DNA of 64,000 nt from a virus. Under the pieces are notes generated by a model, which searched no databases, was not told where the DNA came from, and saw nothing but the letters and a program-made list of their open reading frames with translations. The translations under genes were made by a program, and so were the position numbers. Shown piece after piece: positions 61,067 to 64,000 of this stretch (the stretch's first letter is position 1; every line of letters starts with the position of its first letter). Location: IMG/VR virus record IMGVR_UViG_3300027906_000009, positions 1 through 64,000 of that record. One strand, given 5' to 3'.

Positions 61067-61593
61067 TATAATTCCCTCTCGTCGCTTGTATAAGAGATCC
61101 CCTTTCTGAAAAATTCTGGCTTTTCTGATTCAAATTTATCTAACTCTTCTATAAATATTTGGTTTTGCGAGTTTAATGAAAAAGAAGATGCAAAAACAAC
61201 AGTATTGCGGATGGCGTAGATTAAAACAATTTTCATCCTATTGTTATCTATATCGTTGCTTTCTGAATTGAATTTAAGATCCATTAATTTTATCTGTGGC
61301 AAATATCTTTGAAGTTGCCCTACTATTTTTGATCTTAATCCCATAAATTGCTCAGATGTTGAAAAATCGAAAAGACATCTTCGCAGACCAATTCCAAGAT
61401 TTGGTTTCATTGGCCACTCTCCGGGGTTTGTCAATAATAAATTTATAAAATTTCTTTGATACGATTTTTCTTTTGATGTTATCGGCCTATATGGACCATA
61501 AATATGATCATAGACCAACGGAAAATCAGGTTGCTGTTGCTTTTCTATAAAAGAGTTTCTTACTCTTGATTTTGTATCACTTATAAACGACAT
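61066..61593 (-). CDS. Baseplate wedge protein, gp25-like
   Basis: A 175-residue protein of the gpW/gp25 family. The core LLLTNPGEWPMKPNLGIGLR, RCLFDFSTSEQF matches the family's conserved 'L-x-T-x-x-G-E-x-x-x-x-P-x-x-G-x-x-L-x-x-x-L-F'. A following helix (LRSKIVGQLQRYLPQIKLMD) and strands complete the fold. T4 gp25 has 132 residues. It binds gp6 and gp53 in the wedge and nucleates the sheath. The usual lysozyme claim for gp25 is outdated; the domain is structural. A CTATTTA element lies only 17 bases before the ATG. Confidence 0.88.
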   Translation of the reverse strand: MSFISDTKSRVRNSFIEKQQQPDFPLVYDHIYGPYRPITSKEKSYQRNFINLLLTNPGEWPMKPNLGIGLRRCLFDFSTSEQFMGLRSKIVGQLQRYLPQIKLMDLKFNSESNDIDNNRMKIVLIYAIRNTVVFASSFSLNSQNQIFIEELDKFESEKPEFFRKGISYTSDEREL

Positions 61594-61609
61594 AATTTTT
61601 GTTCCACTT

Positions 61610-61618
61610 ATTAAATAG
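61610..61618 (-). promoter_or_regulatory. CTATTTA element before the gp25/gp6 unit
   Basis: Coding strand CTATTTAAT, in the 32-base gap, eight bases after the previous stop and 17 before the ATG. It is part of a 17-base match to the element before the sheath gene. Confidence 0.45.
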
Positions 61619-61625
61619 TTTTAAT

Positions 61626-64000
61626 CTAATAATCTTCGCATTCTTCAGAAGGTATTTCTTCGTTATTAATTACTCTGCAGTTTGCCTTTTTTAGTATCAT
61701 ATCTGATTTAAGTGCAGGAGTCGAAAGCGCTAAGGCAGTCCAAAGCGACAGGGCATGCCCGTATCTGCCGTATTTTCCAACATCATATTTGTTGCCTTTC
61801 TTCCAATCATCAGCATCTTCAGGATTTAAACAAGGTATATTAAAACCCCTGGACATATCTAAAAATGGAAGATTACCACCGTAAATATACGCGAGGGTCT
61901 TTAGTGTAGTTTTCCCAAGGCGCGCCGGTAATTTTCGCCATGAAGAAGTAACGGCGTATACAACATCCAGCGCGGCTATCGGTGTTATCGGTGCATAGGC
62001 CCCTTTTTCTTTGTTTCGTTGATCAGGCGTATCTCCCCTTGGCAAGAGAAGGCCGGCAGTCGTTGTGTCATCCATGGTACCCTCCCACGCAATCGATTTC
62101 CAACCAAAATCTCCGTATGGGTTGTCCTCGTGTGCGGATTCTATCCTTCTTAAATCACAATTCAAATAATGTTCTCTCATTTCTTGATAAGCAGGATCTA
62201 ACACTCGAGCAATCCCTCTAAATATTATAGATGGAAATTGCAGCGCTAATTTTGCAAGGTCTTCAAGCATTTGCAAAAAGAATTCCCCGCCGGGGAAACC
62301 AAAACAAGAAGCTTTTGTTGGGTCTGCTGGAAACTGATCCGTTAAAGTCTTTTGATATTGGTCTGGCTTTAAGGGTATCAAACCCCATTGTTCTCGGGCT
62401 GAGGTTGAACAAAGTTTCATCAAAAAACTTATTGATTGTTTGCAAGATTCAAAAGTTGTAGGTAACTTATTATATCCTCCTAAAATTGATGAAGACATAA
62501 TAGAGTACATGCCCATATATCTTTTTATGGGAAAAATTGTTTCGAACAGATCTCTATATTCTTGCTTTTCTTTTAGTTTCTGAACAATAAAATTTCTAGA
62601 AATTTCTCTGTCCATGCCATCCTTTAGGATTGATTCGCACGATTCTAGGTCTATTACTCTTTCATGCTTTACCAAAGGTATAGACAGTGCTAGATTATCC
62701 TCTAGATAGCCGGTAGACCGCACCCAGACCCTATATGCTCTTTGGGTTCTAGATATATCACCGCTGCGTATATCTTCAATATTGCATATTTCCCTCATAG
62801 CATTATCACTAAAAACATCATTTGGCCAGGGCCCAGAAATATTAAAAGTCCCAGATTGATCTTCCCCAGTTGGAATTAGACTTGAATCAAAATTAGATAC
62901 CGCTAACAGATTTAGTCTACTGCCATGTTTTATAGTTGAATTTTCAAAAATATCGCGAAGTACTTCTGTGTCAAAAACGTTATTTATTCTTTCTATTAGC
63001 ATGTTGAAACTTGCAGTACTTACAATCATTTCACCAGTTTCTTCAGAATTTTGATTAAACTTATCACTAAGTCGTAATCCTAAACCATTAGTATTAGTAT
63101 TGGCTCGAATATTTGGGTCTTCTATAATCTCCTTCGTTATAATTTTACCTGATAGTGAAACGTATGTTTCTATGATAAAGTTAGAAGTATTTTTTTCATA
63201 TACCTTTGATTGGGTCCTTCCAGGGCCGATAACTTCTTGTGCGGCAGAATATAACAATCCTGGGGCCCCCTGAATCGTCGTAGGGCCGAGAAAGGAAGAG
63301 GGTTCGCAAACTGGTATGTAATTTTTAGTATACCAATCAATACCATCTTCATCTGAAGTGTTGGGGTTAAATACTTGTTTTGAATAATCCGGGAGCTTTA
63401 TAAGTTCCTCTTCTATTAGAGATTTTAAAGCCAAGTCTGTATTTGTTATACCTGTGGTTCTCTCTAAAATATCTCTCCACAAATGTTTACAATTTCGGTT
63501 TCGATCCAACTCTAATTTTACATGATATATTATATAATCTTTATATAAAGGTTCAGTTATAACCGGTTCTATATCCCAATCTGAAAATGCCAAACCTCCT
63601 TTTAGCAGCGTATCGATAAGACACACTCTAACGAAAGCAACTAACGCTAAATTTTGCAGTGATTTTTCTAGGGGACCTACTGAATCTATTGTCTGATTAA
63701 ATGCTGAGTTTTCCGGCTTGCTAGCTTCTTTATAATATTCTTTTTTTGCATCTGATAATATAATTTTATTAAAATCTAAAACGGAATCACTAGTAAGTCC
63801 ATATCTATTTCTGATACATTTATTCTCTTCGTCGATGTTTACTTCCGCTGCGAGTCTATTATGAAGTTGCCCTGCATACTCCTCATCAAAAAGAGGCGAC
63901 TCTCTAAAACTATTTCCCATATTTTGAAAAACAGTTTCTGTCACATCTTTGTAAACATCAGTATATAAACCAGAATGTGCGGCTGAAGTAAGAGTATCCG
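61626..64000 (-). CDS. Large virion protein upstream of gp25, 5' end outside the window
   Basis: At least 791 residues. A GTG at 63944 could serve as start, but the frame stays open to the right edge (18 further codons: DTLTSAAHSGLYTDVYKDV), so I take the gene as partial. The protein is helical with a few beta regions; recognisable pieces are SLQNLALVAFVRVCLIDTLL, QNLA-type helices, EQWGLIPLKPDQY and a C-terminal Asp/Glu-rich tail ENPSEECEDY-like end (IPSEECEDY). No family is recognised. It precedes the gp25-like gene; baseplate-region structural function is inferred from place and size. Confidence 0.6.
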   Translation of the reverse strand, partial: DTLTSAAHSGLYTDVYKDVTETVFQNMGNSFRESPLFDEEYAGQLHNRLAAEVNIDEENKCIRNRYGLTSDSVLDFNKIILSDAKKEYYKEASKPENSAFNQTIDSVGPLEKSLQNLALVAFVRVCLIDTLLKGGLAFSDWDIEPVITEPLYKDYIIYHVKLELDRNRNCKHLWRDILERTTGITNTDLALKSLIEEELIKLPDYSKQVFNPNTSDEDGIDWYTKNYIPVCEPSSFLGPTTIQGAPGLLYSAAQEVIGPGRTQSKVYEKNTSNFIIETYVSLSGKIITKEIIEDPNIRANTNTNGLGLRLSDKFNQNSEETGEMIVSTASFNMLIERINNVFDTEVLRDIFENSTIKHGSRLNLLAVSNFDSSLIPTGEDQSGTFNISGPWPNDVFSDNAMREICNIEDIRSGDISRTQRAYRVWVRSTGYLEDNLALSIPLVKHERVIDLESCESILKDGMDREISRNFIVQKLKEKQEYRDLFETIFPIKRYMGMYSIMSSSILGGYNKLPTTFESCKQSISFLMKLCSTSAREQWGLIPLKPDQYQKTLTDQFPADPTKASCFGFPGGEFFLQMLEDLAKLALQFPSIIFRGIARVLDPAYQEMREHYLNCDLRRIESAHEDNPYGDFGWKSIAWEGTMDDTTTAGLLLPRGDTPDQRNKEKGAYAPITPIAALDVVYAVTSSWRKLPARLGKTTLKTLAYIYGGNLPFLDMSRGFNIPCLNPEDADDWKKGNKYDVGKYGRYGHALSLWTALALSTPALKSDMILKKANCRVINNEEIPSEECEDY

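Noticed and set aside
1-64000. tRNA genes, CRISPR arrays, integrase or attachment sites
   Set aside because: I looked through all gaps and found no cloverleaf-like sequence, spaced repeats or integrase gene; gaps are too short for most of these.

Overview
The window is part of a large tailed-phage (myovirus) genome with T4-type morphogenesis genes. Every supported gene lies on the minus strand, so transcription runs from high to low coordinates. Gene packing is tight: most neighbours abut or overlap by 1 to 30 bases, often as ATGA or TAATG junctions, and most starts have a GGAG/AGGA ribosome site. No gap reaches 300 bases; the longest, about 130 to 170 bases, hold terminators, promoters or leaders. 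I see no tRNA, CRISPR array, insertion sequence, intron or integrase. Base composition is AT-rich, with local GC-rich patches in the capsid, fibre-like and portal-tail coding sequence. The standard bacterial code is used, with some GTG and TTG starts. The set of genes resembles uncultivated aquatic T4-like phages as I remember them; the host cannot be named from sequence alone.

Reading in the direction of transcription: (1) 64000-59240 is a baseplate region with a large structural protein cut by the window edge, a gp25-like wedge protein and a gp6-like wedge protein. (2) 59240-39108 is a very long block of giant, mostly unfamiliar virion proteins of 864, 3452, 279, 1033 and 1074 residues. These are likely baseplate periphery or adsorption apparatus; one has a LamG-like domain. 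(3) 39017-35338 holds three more virion proteins. (4) 35334-29750 is a replication/recombination/chaperone island: a J-domain protein, a RuvC-like nuclease, a DnaG-type primase, two tiny helical proteins, and a single-chain fusion of Mre11-like nuclease and Rad50-like ATPase (T4 gp47+gp46) behind a near-consensus sigma70 promoter. (5) 29738-28290 has three small membrane or coiled-coil proteins that look like lysis or envelope functions, and a zinc-knuckle protein. (6) 28244-17487 is the head module in T4 order: terminase large subunit, portal, accessory proteins, prohead protease, a phage-encoded ribosomal protein bS21, scaffold and major capsid protein. (7) 17359-12594 carries a head/virion protein, an H1-like basic protein and the neck proteins (gp13-, gp14- and gp15-like). 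(8) 12538-1 has a fibre-like repeat protein, tail sheath, tail tube, gp26/gp51-like tail-assembly chaperones, tape measure, a tube-initiator-like protein, a gp53-like LysM wedge protein and the start of a further gene.

How the parts work together: terminase and portal package DNA into a prohead built by scaffold and protease. Neck proteins close the head and join it to a sheath-and-tube tail whose length the tape measure sets. The gp6/gp25/gp53-like proteins build the baseplate, and the giant proteins probably form its outer organs. Recurring signals: the intergenic element CTATTTA (read on the coding strand) precedes late structural units eight times or more, two strong intrinsic terminators flank sheath and capsid units, and one beta-rich insertion module with an (L/I)TQ...GNT core is scattered through five different virion proteins. 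The most notable observations are a candidate RF2-style +1 frameshift joining the gp26-like and gp51-like reading frames, the Mre11-Rad50 fusion, phage bS21, the J-domain protein and the shared insertion module.
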